This document shows, in pieces, positions 17,095 through 29,539 of a stretch of DNA of 64,000 nucleotides. Position 1 is the first letter of the stretch; each line of letters starts with the position of its first letter. Origin of the DNA: Macrosoma leucophasiata (Eukaryota; Arthropoda; Insecta; Lepidoptera; Hedylidae). The position numbers were made by a program, and so were the translations under genes. Under the pieces are notes generated by a model. It saw only the letters and a list, made by a program, of their open reading frames with translations, was not told the origin of the DNA and did not search any database. Location of the stretch: contig JAWQUS010000010.1 in assembly GCA_036365455.1 (NCBI GenBank), forward strand, positions 19,702,501 through 19,766,500, written 5' to 3'.

Positions 17095-17272
17095 CAGAAA
17101 TACTACGAAACTCACACCTTGACTTTAACAAAATACAGAAACAATTTCACGCACACATTTAAACATCTAGGCGACAGGTATAGGCCCATTTGGGCTTGTA
17201 CGTTGACAGAGGGGAAAGCCTGCATATGGCTACTCGCCTCTAGTCGGCCGCGGCCGGTGGCCCGTGTTACTC
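17095..17272. mobile_element. hAT-like MITE family C, truncated copy
   Basis: Shares aaactcacaccttgacttta, ctaggcgacaggtataggcc and ggccggtggcccgtgttact with the complete copy at 49626-49918. The left end is missing. Confidence 0.6.
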
Positions 17273-17744
17273 TATGTTTGATGATAAGCGGGCGATGAAG
17301 TTATTAACCAGTTCTCTTCCATTGCTTATTTGTGTATTTGGACGAGGGAACAGCAGAGTAAAATCTGATATGTCTTTTTCATTGAAATGTGATGAATTTT
17401 CAATCTTGAACATGGAACATTTTTATAATCTCTTTTTATAGGTCATACAAACTTATCTATACAGAAAGATAATCTCCTCGGTCTAAATTTAATATACCTA
17501 CTGACTTATACTAAGATGGTGATGTATTATATATGTTAATATTATGGCATCATCATGAATCGTGACATCAATGTGCGACGAAAGCATAACGTTTTTTACT
17601 TCTCTAACATTATCGTGTTAGCCATCGATATCAGATTCTTAATTAAATAAGCCAGCTGGTTTTAGAATTTCTTTTATGTTTTATTTCGAATGAAGAATAC
17701 ATCTTTAAATAACTATGTTTTTATTATAAGTCTGATCATTTTAT

Positions 17745-19275
17745 ATGATTAATTTACACTACACATCGTCAATAGACGTTTCTCCTCCAACAGGTGAAGA
17801 GGTAATAAAAGCCATCCGTTCCCTCAAAAGCGGTAAGGCCCCAGGAGCAGACCTTGTCACAGCTGAAATGCTAAAAGCGGACGTGGCCACCGCCGCGAAC
17901 GTGTTGACGCCGCTTCTGCAACGCATCTGGGAAGCCGAAGAGTTACCGGAGGACTGGAACAAAGGCCTACTTATTACTGTGCCAAAGAAAGGAGACCTCG
18001 CCGAGTGTGGAAACTGGAGAGGCCTAACTTTGCTCTCGATTCCGTCAAAGGTGCTCTGTCGGATCATCTTGGATAGAATGTCGAGAGCCGTCGATCCTCT
18101 TATACGCAGGGAGCAGGCCGGTTTTAGACCTAATCGATCATGCACGGATCAGGTGAAGACACTCCGCATCATTTTGGAACAGGCAGACGAATGGCAGAGG
18201 GAAATGTATTTGACATTTGTAGACTTCGAGAAGGCCTTCGATACGCTGAAATGGACATGCATCTGGGACCGGCTACGTGAGATAGGTGTCCCCGAGAAAA
18301 TTGTACATCTTATTATAGCCATCTACAAGAACTATTCTTGTAAAGTAACACACAATGGATTCGTCTCGGAGGATATACCGGTGCAAGCAGGTGTACGCCA
18401 GGGGTGCCTCCTGTCGCCTCTCCTCTTCCTTGTCGTCCTAGATGGCATTATGCATAATACCACGAACGACAAGCGACGCGGCATAGAGTGGGGACTGTCT
18501 AATGTCCTGGAAGACTTAGACTATGCCGATGACCTATGCTTGCTGAGCCACACACGTGCAGACATGCAAGCCAAACTGAACGACCTACGGCTAGAGGCTA
18601 TCAAGACGGGACTCAAGATAAACACCAGAAAGACCCAGGAAATGAGGTGCGGTGCGACGAGTTCTTTGCCGTTACTCATAGGCACAGAGGTTGTGGAATG
18701 TGTCCACAAATTCACTTACCTCGGGAGTGTTGTGTCGGAAGCTGGTGGGACTGAAGAGGACATCGCGTCAAGAATCGCCAAGGCGAGAGCGACCTTTGCA
18801 CATCTGCGTCCTGTATGGCAATCGCGTAAACTGACTCGGAGAGTTAAACTCAAGATTTTTCGATCCAACGTGAAAACTGTGTTGCTGTACGGATGCGAGA
18901 CGTGGAAGGTCACAAAGGACATCTCGCGTCGACTTCAGGTCTTTGCGAACCGCTGCCTTCGACATATTCTCGGTGTTTACTGGCCCGAGAAAATCACAAA
19001 TGAAAACCTGTGGGAGCGCTGCAATGAAGACCCGATCGCCCAGCAGATCAAACGCCGAAAATGGAACTGGATTGGCCACACGCTCCGAAGAGACCCTGAC
19101 CACATACCGAGGCAAGCCCTAGACTGGAATCCTTAAGGAAAGCGCAAACAGACCTGGCGGAGGTCTACCATCATAGAGGCGGGGAACATAGGAAGGACCT
19201 GGAGTGAAATGAAGCGCGAAGCTCAAGACCGACAGGGATGGCGACGCACTGTGGACGCCCTCTGCCCCAGCTAGG
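17745..19275 (+). pseudogene. Reverse transcriptase ORF with one premature stop
   Basis: The open frame covers 463 codons to a TAA at 19134-19136, then stays open in the same frame (GKRKQTWRRS...) to a TAG at 19273-19275. Seen motifs: PKKGDLAECGNWRGLTLLS, QAGFRPNRSCTDQ, FVDFEKAFDTL, QAGVRQGCLLSPLLF, catalytic YADD at about residues 260-263, and C-terminal KRRKWNWIGHTLRR. The stop follows LDWNP, where related proteins have Gln, so a CAA to TAA change is likely. A few residues of the following basic run also look deleted. Confidence 0.88.
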
Positions 19276-19305
19276 GGACATAGGACCTTAAGTCAAGTAA
19301 GTCAC
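17755..19305 (+). mobile_element. 5'-truncated non-LTR retrotransposon (RTE-like)
   Basis: Starts abruptly inside the reverse-transcriptase ORF (DVSPPTGEEVIKAIRSLKSG) and runs through the C-terminus and a short 3' end (ggaccttaagtcaagtaagt). The upstream endonuclease region is absent, the usual result of incomplete target-primed reverse transcription. Clade placement (RTE or a relative) is by overall resemblance. Target duplications were not identified. Confidence 0.85.
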
Positions 19306-20215
19306 ACATCATGGTAAACTTATCAACTGTAGTCTGTGCCTAATACAAAGAGGAATATAATATGATCGTCACGCATAATTGGCAATGGCGGTCCCAGAAA
19401 ATATGAAGAAGGAAATTGAAACTCTAACTTGACACCCATGGGAATGTTGTGATCCTGTTCTAGGGTTGGTACATATCATATTATATAGGCTATATTTGTC
19501 TTCATGTGACTACTACTAATAAATGCTGAGATTTTTGATATTTTGCTTGTATCTCGCTTATATTTGGAACTACTCGGATTGGAAAAAAATATAGGTATGT
19601 TTGATGGCCTCATTATGATGAAACAGAAGATAATTATTATCGTCAACGAAGACCGTTTTGATTCAACGCGAAGTTATGCACACTACGCATGCTAAACCAG
19701 TCATCTCAGATCTACGACCGCGAATTAATCGAACCAGTTTCAATTAGGTATGTAAACATCTTAAAAGATCAGTGGACACTATTTTTTTAAATCTCTCCAT
19801 TAGTCTCTGAGATTATCCCGTTTTAAAAAAACAAACTCTTAAGATTAATAATATAAGTGGTATTAATTATAGAAGTTGATTATTGTGGATGTTCGATCGA
19901 AACATCGATGTTTCAGTGTTGTTTGCCCATTTCAATTACCTACCGGCTACAACTGCTACAAGTAATGAAACTGGTTAACATATCCTACAACGGCTCGCAA
20001 TCGTTTCGGAAGTCACTTGAAGACCGTCACCTAATTGACGACACAATACTCACTCCACCAGTTTGCGTGTTGAAATTGTATTACTTAAGGCTTTATTTGG
20101 AGGCTCATTCATTACAGTGTGTCATTGACAGAGAGCTATGATTTCCCTGAGTCACAGAGTACCTATGAGAAATTCAGAATGTCGCTAATATGTCCCTATA
20201 CATGTCCTTTTACTG
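19306..20215. other. Unassigned spacer
   Basis: AT-rich sequence without a recognisable repeat or exon. A 94-codon plus-strand open frame (19857-20141) has no flanking splice signals and no familiar motif, and I treat it as chance. Confidence 0.4.
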
Positions 20216-20218
20216 GTG

Positions 20219-20500
20219 GTAGAGCTCCAGTGACGGAGATCGCGGGCGTAGGCACCACCGCATTACCTAATATACTTGCCGCTAAATGGTAGTGTTCAGC
20301 ACTATCGTGTTCCGGTCAGGTGGTAATGTACGGCCCTGTAATTTCCGGCACAGAGGCGTAACACCTTAGGCCTCAGGAGTGGTAACGCATCTGCATTTTG
20401 ACCTTAGTCTTTGTGTGGGTGTCTATAGGCTGCAGTCATCACTTAACATCAACGTGAACTGCATGCTTGTTTACCACTTCCATTACATAAAAAAAAAAAT
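20219..20500 (+). mobile_element. SINE-like family A, full copy with A-tail
   Basis: Runs from gagctccagtgacggagatc to gcttgtttaccacttccatt and ends acataaaaaaaaaaat. It is the clearest copy for defining the family: about 270 bp plus a poly(A) tail. Confidence 0.8.
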
Positions 20501-20639
20501 ACAGAATTGAGAATTGTGATAGGTACAGGTTGTAGAGCTCCAGTGAGGGAGCTGGAGGGTGTAAACGAAGAGACGCTCGAATGAGACATAATTTTTATTT
20601 GTTCAAGTAGTCGTCCTTGTATACTATACATATTTTAGG

Positions 20640-21990
20640 TAAAAAATATTTAAATATTGTTGCCGAGGTATTTAAAAAATTCATCAAAATAATCCATTTA
20701 CTCGTAATATACCTAACTAAGGTATTTTTTTAATGTTCACGGTCTACGAAACACTCAAAATAAGTTCACGAAACAATTGTTTTACATACCTACTAAATCA
20801 TGTTTAAAAATTAGAAAGCAAATCTTGTTCATAGAAAAGTAAAATACACTTAAATTTAAATTAAATGTCTTAAACCTACGAAACGTAGGTAGGTAACCCA
20901 CGTAGTAAAATTAAAAAAATAATTATGTTTCTGACGTGGAAAACCAAACGGGTGCAAGTCCATTTATGGGAAGTAATTAATTACTGCAATACCTACAAAC
21001 AAAAAAGTTAGACGTTGCTGAAGTAAGATAATAGTTTCAAGGATTTTATTATCTAATCGGAACACAGATTTGTCATCTAATTTCGACTTTGTAGCTGTAT
21101 GCGGGTGTACAAAGGTATGAACCTACTTAATGCGCAGGTGGTAAAAATGTCCATGACCTGCTGACATTACCAAAACTTTACAAAGTGTAGATAAGATTTT
21201 TTTTAATATTATAGACATGATCAGTGTATTTCAGGATTTTCAGGAAGGTTACAAAGACGTTTTATACATTTAGATAATATTTTATAAATAAATATTATGG
21301 GTTGGCAGATACCTAGTTAGGTAGTTACTATTGGCCTTTTGCCAACATTAGTAGAGAACATTCCCTTTATCTTTTTCTGCTATAAGAGTATGGAGATATA
21401 AATATTAGGTACTAAATAATTAATACTAATTTAGTCTCTACTAATAAAACAAGTAAAGTTCTTTACCTCTATCGAGTTTATACGTAACAGAATCAGGATC
21501 TCCATAGTTCATTGTCGCTTGCTAGATTAATAAATAGTAGGTATTCTTATATATTTTTATTGAGACATCTCGATGTCGCAATTCTTATACGGAGAGGCTT
21601 CTCAGCCACTCAACGATTCTAACCTGCACGTTGAAAAACTGCATTTATGAAAATAGAGGAAATGGCACACAACAATCAAATTGCACGTTCGTTACAGCCA
21701 ATTTACCATCATAGCTAATTAATATTTTAAATCAATAGCTGACTCGTCATGCGCAAAGTAATCGATAGTTGATTACAGCGAAGCCTCTCAGTGGGCGACA
21801 TGGCCTTTGTATGTTAATTGCACTTAATTTTGTATTGCCCACATGTCAACTCTACCGACTGCTAGTCACGCCGATCGGGGAACTATCGGCATCCTTATAA
21901 AGTTCCGTGGCTCAGTGTTGTTACGTGAATGTTGATGGAATGTGGTTAAAGTTCAAAGGTGTTTTTATTATTGCTTCTTATCATCACTTC
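20640..21990. other. Unassigned AT-rich spacer
   Basis: No coding signal or repeat family recognised. Near 21896-21901 a TATAAA lies close to tcagt (21912-21916), but the spacing (about 18 bp) is shorter than usual for TATA to initiator, so no promoter is called. Confidence 0.35.
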
Positions 21991-22002
21991 ATTTCATATT
22001 AT

Positions 22003-22243
22003 AAAGTAAAGTTCCCCTATTTTCTCTGTCTGTATGTATGCGCTTATCACGGGAAGTTGTGGACGGATTTTGTTAATGTTTAAAATGTTGGAAAGAGGGT
22101 ATTTTGAGGAAGGTTTATATCTATGATTTATCAATATCGTAGTGACATTTACCGAGATATCACGGTTTTTGCCAAAGAAGTCGGACGCGTCCTTACAATA
22201 TAATGAATGCTACCCTTGAAAAGCCGGGGCGGGTCGCTAGTTG
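22003..22243 (+). mobile_element. Helitron-like repeat, copy 1
   Basis: Starts near ataaagtaaagttcccctat with ctctgtctgtatgtatgcgc and ends gccggggcgggtcgctag. The same family is present, reversed, at 61160-61320. The CTAG end fits Helitrons, but the 5' end is not clearly defined. Confidence 0.5.
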
Positions 22244-22287
22244 TATTATAAACTGATGATTGAAACGTCGTTAGTATCGTAGACTTA

Positions 22288-22432
22288 CCCCCTTATTCAT
22301 AAACGTACATTGGATACGTTTTAGCTATAGAATGTTTTGTCTTTGTCAGTTGCATTGTCAAATGTGCAGGATAGAAAAAGACAAAGGAGAGATTAGCAAC
22401 ACTTTAGCTAAAATACGTTTATGAATAAGGGG
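22288..22432. mobile_element. Foldback MITE with TTA-flanked ends
   Basis: The left end cccccttattcataaacgta pairs with the right end tacgtttatgaataagggg; the interior is about 100 bp. The flanks read tta on both sides (actta|...|atta). No ORF. Confidence 0.8.
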
Positions 22433-23601
22433 ATTAGTATAGAACATTTAATACGTCTACGGTTGATACAGATTTAACACTTTGATATCATAACTTAGGG
22501 ATTGGGCACATGTAAGCATAAAATTGTTTATTTTCCGTTCATATTGATAGTATCAGTTTTAATTGACTATCGTTATTTCCGTCCAATTACAAAAATAGGA
22601 CATGCTGCAATCGGTCCATGCTGGCAGCACGCGAAAATTACATGTCTTGCATTCCTGCAGTCAATGTACTAATATAGGTACACACGGTCATTACACTAAG
22701 GGAGGGGTTCCATATCTATAGCATCGTAGTTTGAGCACAGAATACGTAATAGAACTAAAACTAATAAACTTCAATTTTAAACTTTTTATGCCGGAGAGCT
22801 AAATTTTTTTTAAATACCAGGAAAATCAGGAAATGATCTTCAGGTTCAGTAGACAATATTTCAAAGCCGTTATACCATTTTCTTTTTTCAATACAAATTG
22901 CAAAGATCCTTTGTATAATTAACAATGCTTGAACATCTATTATATTTTGATCAACCCCAGATTAATCTATCTATGCAATTTTATGATAATTTTAAATAGT
23001 AATACCAATACTAATAGGTACTAGTAGTAATACTTGTAATGATTCGAAAAATCGAAATCGAAAATCTCATTCTTACTCATGCTTACGCAAAGACCAATTC
23101 ATGATAGCCAAAGCGATCAATCGCCTTGTAGACAATTCTTGACAAAACACGGCCTAATAACCACATTGGCCTTTCAAGCTGTGGTTTATAGATCTTAGAT
23201 AAACCTATAACTTATATTATCCGTGCCCTACTATCTATGCTCAGCCATTTTTCAACACCATCTGTCCTCCAAATGCCTTACAGAATTTAGTACTTAGTCA
23301 CAAACGTGTTTAACAAGTTAGCAATGTGTTGCTAAATGTAATACACGTTTTATGTAGTATTGTACACTAATATTTACGCCAATAAGGAGGATAAAATATT
23401 TCAATTTTCAAAATACCTTATGCTTCGGAGTTTCTTAGTTGTGTAATAGTCTTTTCAATACTCCTACTCGTCTTCACCCTAAGCATTCAGAAACTAAAAA
23501 AAAAGATTTTTTCTTATCTTTAAACTTAGCCGAATCAAGGAATCAAGGAATGTAGGTAGGTGCCTAATACGTTTTTGAAGTTCACTGACTGCTACAGCGT
23601 A

Positions 23602-23710
23602 GATCTCAGGAGTAGCAACACATCTACATTGAAATCTCTGGATTTAATGTAGATGTTTATAGGCTACAGTATTCAACCATCAATGTGTTTGTTTGTCACT
23701 TCAGGACAAA
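23602..23710 (+). mobile_element. SINE-like family A, 3' remnant
   Basis: Contains gtagcaacacatctacattg, ataggctacagtattcaacc and gtgtttgtttgtcacttcag, then an A-run. It is diverged from the full copies. Confidence 0.5.
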
Positions 23711-23759
23711 AAAAATATTGGCAATAGAAACTTTCATCCTACGCATAGGAACATTCCTG

Positions 23760-24025
23760 ATTAGCCCTTGCTAAGGCAGTGGACGCATGTGGAGCCTCTA
23801 TGCTATTTTTATCTTGGACGGTATGCCAGCCGGCGCCAACCGGTCAATAACCACTCGGCCGGTCGTCGTCCCTTTCCATTGTAGCTCCCGAGTCTTGCAG
23901 AGAATTCGTTGATCGGATCTTTGTTCCTTTTCGATACGCGCACGAGATGAAAGACTCAAATTTACGACTGGAACTGCCCATCGCTTGAAAGCGTTTAAAT
24001 TGAACTGACTCAATATGTGCATATT
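23760..24025. other. GC-richer stretch of unknown nature
   Basis: Base composition rises (ccagccggcgccaaccggtc, cactcggccggtcgtcgtcc) relative to its surroundings. A 74-codon minus-strand frame ends upstream of it. I cannot link it to a gene or a known repeat. Confidence 0.3.
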
Positions 24026-24230
24026 GTTTATGATTAGTGCAACGTCATTACTTTCTTCTTTTGCTTTATGAGCAGTAGAAAATATTATAAATAGATGTTT
24101 ACTGAATTTAAATGTAGGTTAGGCAGATCGGAATTAAAGGTAGGTATCTATATTTTTCATAAATTATCCAATCTTGAAAATGATAATGCTATTGACACGA
24201 AGGCTTATGTCTCGTGGCTATGCAGGTTTA

Positions 24231-24340
24231 TTCCCGTTGTCCCCGTATGCCGTGTCTCCGTCACGGGGACAGCGGGACGTGATTAAATTCCTTTCCCGTT
24301 GTCACCGTGACGGGGACACGGCGTAAGGGGACAACGGTAA
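24231..24340. mobile_element. GC-rich foldback element
   Basis: The left arm ttcccgttgtccccgtatgc is inverted in the right arm gcgtaaggggacaacggtaa, with further pairing of cgtgtctccgtcacgggga against tcaccgtgacggggacacg. It is unusually CpG-rich for this region. It is about 110 bp with a short AT-rich centre. Confidence 0.7.
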
Positions 24341-24342
24341 TG

Positions 24343-27300
24343 CACTTGTCAGTAAATCTTGGTAATTAAATACAATATTACGTCAATATCTAATTAGTAG
24401 GGACGATGATTCGCCAGAGATGGAAGTCTAGTAGGTACCTACAAATATTAGAACATAAGCAGCCTGGCTATGACCCTAATCTTAGTACTTACCGCATCGC
24501 ATCAGCCAATTTAGTAGATTGCACTGTTATCACTTTCCATTAATCTAGACAGTGTTCCAATTATTAAATAATTGAGTCGCGAAAAAATATACCTTAAGTG
24601 AATTTTGGTGACTCAATTTCAACATAAATCAATCAGCAGTCGCTAATTGATTTCCAAGATTCCTGTCCGTCACACGTAACTGAACGTAACGTACAATTGT
24701 GCAATAATTTAGCTGAATCGTCACGGAGCGTGCACTATTTTATTTTAACGCACAACAGAAAGTGTTCATCTATTAAATTGGTAACTGTAATGTTGATTGT
24801 TTTTCGTTAGTTGTTAATGCCTATTACGCTACATAATTTAGAATATATACGTAATTATTATAACTACTTAGTTTTTGAAGTGATACTTATTTTGCCGCGA
24901 TTGGAAATACCTAAGAGTAAATGTTTAAGATGCGCGCGTATACTGACAGATTAAAGCGACAGTCTGAAGTTAGTTGCTAAACTTATACTGGTATATTGGA
25001 TTGCTACGCTAAAGAAGAAACTTCTTACGTGCGTATATAAATACACATAGGTATAGTGTTTTTTGTTGGCACTGTCATAAGCAGGCGGCGCGTCTCAAGA
25101 CGGCACTAGTTTACTTCACCGGACAATCGACGAGCGCAGAAGGCGCTCCAGATTAAATAAAAGTTAGCTCAACTGCCTAAGGGAGACCCCTGTGGGTCCG
25201 AACCTCCGAAAATCTGAACCAATTGATTGTCTTGTTCAGGGACCCGAAATCTTTATTTCTTATTACACTCAGTTTCTGTAGACAGAGCCAGAGAAGTCGT
25301 ATAGAGTTTTAGGCCCTTTAAAAATCTCTGTTGTGTATCAAGTGAAGTTGTTATTGACTATGAATTATACATACATTCATTATATGTCAGACCTTGGAGA
25401 AGATCGTTAGGTGGTTATTGCTAATATAGCTATATATCAACTCTCTAATGACAAAGATAACTTCAGCATTACGATTTCCTGCTTCTGCACATTTTATAAT
25501 CTCTATAAACATATTTCTAAGAAATGAAGTAACTTATCGTCTCGTATTACAGTGATAAGTTATTCTCTGAAGATTTTAAGCAGATTCATAAGCTTACCGC
25601 AGATAAAATACCTAGCCTATTCACGTTGATCTTATATGTTCCATCATATAAATTTAATATAACACATTTTTTAATTCTTAATCAAATCATCTATACCCGC
25701 ATTGCACAGGCAAAATCTAATTAGTATGAATTAATAATTAGATTTCGTCTGTTCAATATAACAAAATAAATCGTCCATTTCGCAAAAACCGCAAGTTAAA
25801 ATAGCATTACGGTAAACAGGATTAGACAAATAACATCTATTACCTTACGACAGGCCTTACAATAGAAAATGCGAAAATGATTATAGTGAAGATACGACGG
25901 CACAATGAAATATTACTGGTATGGTAAAAGGAAGGCGACAATGAAACGCTAATTCTGAAATAATGGACGGTCCGCATAGAATTTGTCACTTAAGCACTTA
26001 TCAACTTTTTGGGTTATGGTCGTTTGGATCTCGTTACAGATGTTCATATCTATCATTTGAAAAAAGACATTATATTTTTATGTGACTTCATGTTTTAGTA
26101 AGTCTTTCTCCGCAGTCGTTAGGTATCTACTGATAGGACCTCGTTGTGTTGAATCAATTTCATTGAAAGGATTCAGAGATATTTGATTGATCCTTATTAA
26201 GGACGTTAAGACCGCAGGTATACCTACACGAGGCAAGTTACATTGTACCTATAGATATAAAATAGTCAACTTTTGTTACGTAACTTCACAAACTCATTTG
26301 ACACATTTAGACATGGCATATTAGAGCTAACAAGCGTGCCTATGTTGCAGTTGTTAGCCTCCATCGTTTACAACTTACCGTAATAATTTGTGTAGTTACA
26401 TTGTGTAGGTATGCATCATTTAATTTATGATTTGATCATTGATATATGGGTATGTACTAAAGTACTAAACAGGACACCTCTTGGTAGCATGATTCCAGTT
26501 TCCAGAAGTCAATTTGCCACACTTTCCCATAGTAATATGACGGATGATGCAAGTCACACACATAATCTGTCAAATAAATTTAAAATCGGAATCGGCTGTT
26601 TGTTCTCTTTGTTTCTCTAGGGTTTGATTTGAGGTACATATTGATTATTTTTAGCAATCTGTTTTGATACAATAGCAATAATCAGCGTTAATATTTTTAA
26701 TACCAACATGTTTGGTTTCTTTAGACTGTGGAAATAGATTACCTATAGCAAGGTAACTGCTGTCAAAAGTAATATAATCGGCCTAAATACCTACCACCCA
26801 ATAAACCCGTATAAGTATTTTATATTATAGACATATTATTTAACAGCTAATCTCTGAATTATTTGTGCATCCGAAATACATAGGTATACCTACTCGTGCA
26901 TTGAATAAAAATTAAAAAAAAAAATGTTTTGTTTAGCTTAAGTATGTTTAAACGACCGGCTTTTTTATTTCCGTCTTCACTCAACCCGGTGGCGTTGACA
27001 ATATAAGAAAGTTCCAAATGTAAAACAAGTCACATAAAAACGGAGAAAGTACGTGCGTGCAAAATAAAAATAAACCAGATACCTATTCTCGAAATTCTGA
27101 AAGTTGAAATGGCAATTACATTAATTAATCGTTAGTATAAATGAAGCAACGCCGATTGAGTAAATCGTTCGGATGGACATTGTATACAATTAGAAGAATC
27201 GCCTCGTAAAGCCCTGAGTGAAATGATTAGGGACGCAAACTAATAAAAAACCTAATAGCGATCGAACTTTCACATGGAATATTGTTTTAATAACAAGATA

Positions 27301-28060
27301 ACCGCATATACGAGTATAACACGCACCCTATCCCATCGAACTGTTATTATTTGTCGAACTGATGAATGGTGGAACTAAAAACAATACTTTTTTATGTTTT
27401 TGAGTGGAACTTTATTTATTGTTGTCTCTTTTGTGGTAGCGTTAGACGTCGCACAGCCTTTTCATCTCGTATTTGATATTCTCAAACCATCTGTTGTCCT
27501 CATCCTCCGAGAGACACGATGGGTAGTTCTGGACTAGAGTCCAGAATCAACCGATGTAGTCTTCGACAATCGTCAGTGGGTATTTGGTAGTTAGGTTGAG
27601 GAGCTCGCGCGAATGAAAACTTTATTTTCATAGAAAGTTCCACTTTCAATACTAATTTTGTTTCACAGTCTTAAAAATCTTACTTAAAAACCTAAATTTT
27701 GAGTAGGAACAGTCCTAGTAGAAAGTTTTCTTGTTTTTAATGTAGATGTTTACGGGCTGCAGTATTAACTTACACTTCCCAAACGTATTATTAGAAGAAA
27801 TAAACAAACCAGTCGATAGTATTAGTCAACGCTGTTCACAAATGCAAATATTATTCATATTTGAAGAATGCGTGTCTCAATAGCCTCAACCGGATGCTAA
27901 GTAGGAATATCTACTTTTCTGTGAATGAGTGATTTAAAATATTTTTTGTAAGCCTAAGCCTGTTGAGGCTAAGTTCTGTGACCATTTCAATTTTATTTAC
28001 TTTAATGCAATGTTATTAATGTAAAGCCAATATAAATACCATAGAGCAACTCGGTAAAAC
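24343..28060. other. Long unassigned AT-rich region
   Basis: No gene is visible. At 25030-25330 a TATA-like tatataaatacac is followed by a GC-richer segment with aataaa (about 25157) and ggacccgaaatc; it could be a solitary LTR or an unannotated promoter. A family A remnant (gtagatgtttacgggctgca) lies near 27740. The rest shows nothing I can name. Confidence 0.35.
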
Positions 28061-28069
28061 AGTTTGTCT

Positions 28070-28308
28070 TTTTTTGCGGGGAGAAATGCGTGTCACACAC
28101 ACGCACACACACACACACTACAAAAATCGTCTATTACTACGAAACTCACACCTTGACTGACAAAATACATACGCAATTTCACGTACACATTTTAACATCT
28201 AGGCGACAGGCATAGGCCAACTTGGGCTTGTACTTTGACAGACGCAAAAGCCTGCATATGGCTAATCCCCTCCGGTCCGTTGCGGCCGGTGGCACCTGTT
28301 GCTCTATG
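28070..28308. mobile_element. hAT-like MITE family C, partial copy with CA run
   Basis: Contains gcggggagaaatgcgtgtca, a (CA)n run at about 28085-28118, catctaggcgacaggcatag and ggcacctgttgctctatg. It is colinear with the reverse strand of 49626-49918. The left end is not clear. Confidence 0.6.
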
Positions 28309-28835
28309 ATAAATATTATGTACGCCATATTTTTTTATTTTAGGACGCGTTAAGCTTATTGAATATTTTTGCATTAGAGCGGCTATATTGAAAAAGGTTG
28401 ATACTGGATACCACCCAGAAAACTCTGATTTATAATAATTATTTTAAAAATCCTCATAATTCTGTAACAGTAGGTACATATCCATTAGAAAATGTCAGGT
28501 CATTGACTACCTTATACCTATTATTTCGTTATCGTTTATAAATTAGGTTAATGAGAACGTCAATCTAATATATATCTTATTTGTGCATGTAGCATAGTAG
28601 TAAGTTAAGTACTAAAACAACATCCTATCCTAGATACAATATCGCTAAATGTGTTGCTAAGCGCAAATCTCAATAACAGCTTTACCAATTTCGCTAATTC
28701 CTTTTTTGTTGTATTTGTGACTGTCCGTAAAAGGTTTGTGTAAAGAAAAAATAATAGATAATTGCGCAAAAAAAATTGTAATTCTTAGAAAACTTAAAAC
28801 ATCATACTAACTTTTCCAATGTAATCCTATGTATG

Positions 28836-28872
28836 GACAAAATCTATGTATCTAGATACATAGATTTTGTCC
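28836..28872. repeat. Near-perfect palindrome of about 37-38 bp
   Basis: The arms ggacaaaatctatgtatct and agatacatagattttgtcc are reverse complements and meet at the centre with essentially no spacer. It lies in otherwise unremarkable AT-rich DNA. Confidence 0.7.
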
Positions 28873-28956
28873 AGCCTCATTTTTTGTTTCAGTCTTAAAG
28901 CAGAATAAAGGCTACCCCAATTCCTACTTTATATCTATTTAAGTACCTACCTTGGA

Positions 28957-29140
28957 AGTTATCGATGGCAAACAAGGCTTTTGGGGGTTTATGACTTGAA
29001 TAATGTGAGACTTCACTACTTTTTTGTATGAATTGCAAGTTGTCGTGTCTGATTTGAGTAAGAGTAGGATCATGACCAATACGACCAGTACGCGTAGGAA
29101 TCGAGAATGGTTTGTTAAAGAAAGACTTCGATTTTCTCTT
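28957..29140 (-). other. Possible exon of an unrecognised gene
   Basis: The minus strand is open from an acceptor-like cactttttag at about 29145 through MKRKSKSFFNKPFSIPTRTG..., HDNLQFIQKSSEVSHY..., to ALFAIDNFQ, ending at a good donor (CCAAG|GTAGGT). Upstream of the putative acceptor the frame continues through a hydrophobic run without an ATG. I do not recognise the product. It could be an internal exon or a chance frame. Confidence 0.25.
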
Positions 29141-29539
29141 CATTAGGTACCTAAAAAGTGTTACCGCCAGTAAACATGTAGCAGAGAATATAATAGACGT
29201 AATACTACGTATAGAATGGACACTTCGACGTCCCACCCGATTTCCCCGCCTCACCCAACCTCCTACCCTATTATGGGCGACGTTTGGTATTTTTTACGTG
29301 CTAGTATAATGCTATACTCTTTGCGTGCTACGCACACAGTTGCACGTGTCAATACACGTCACTGATTGACGTGTTTTATGCCAAATTAAGCGTTTTTATG
29401 GAATTTTGGTGGAGTGTCCGCGGTGCGGTGAACCTCCAATCATCTCCACTTTTACTAGATTCATGTGCGCCGTATAACTCTGCAATTACTGACAAAAGTG
29501 CAATATAGGCACAACAACTTCCTTTTTATGTAAAACAAG

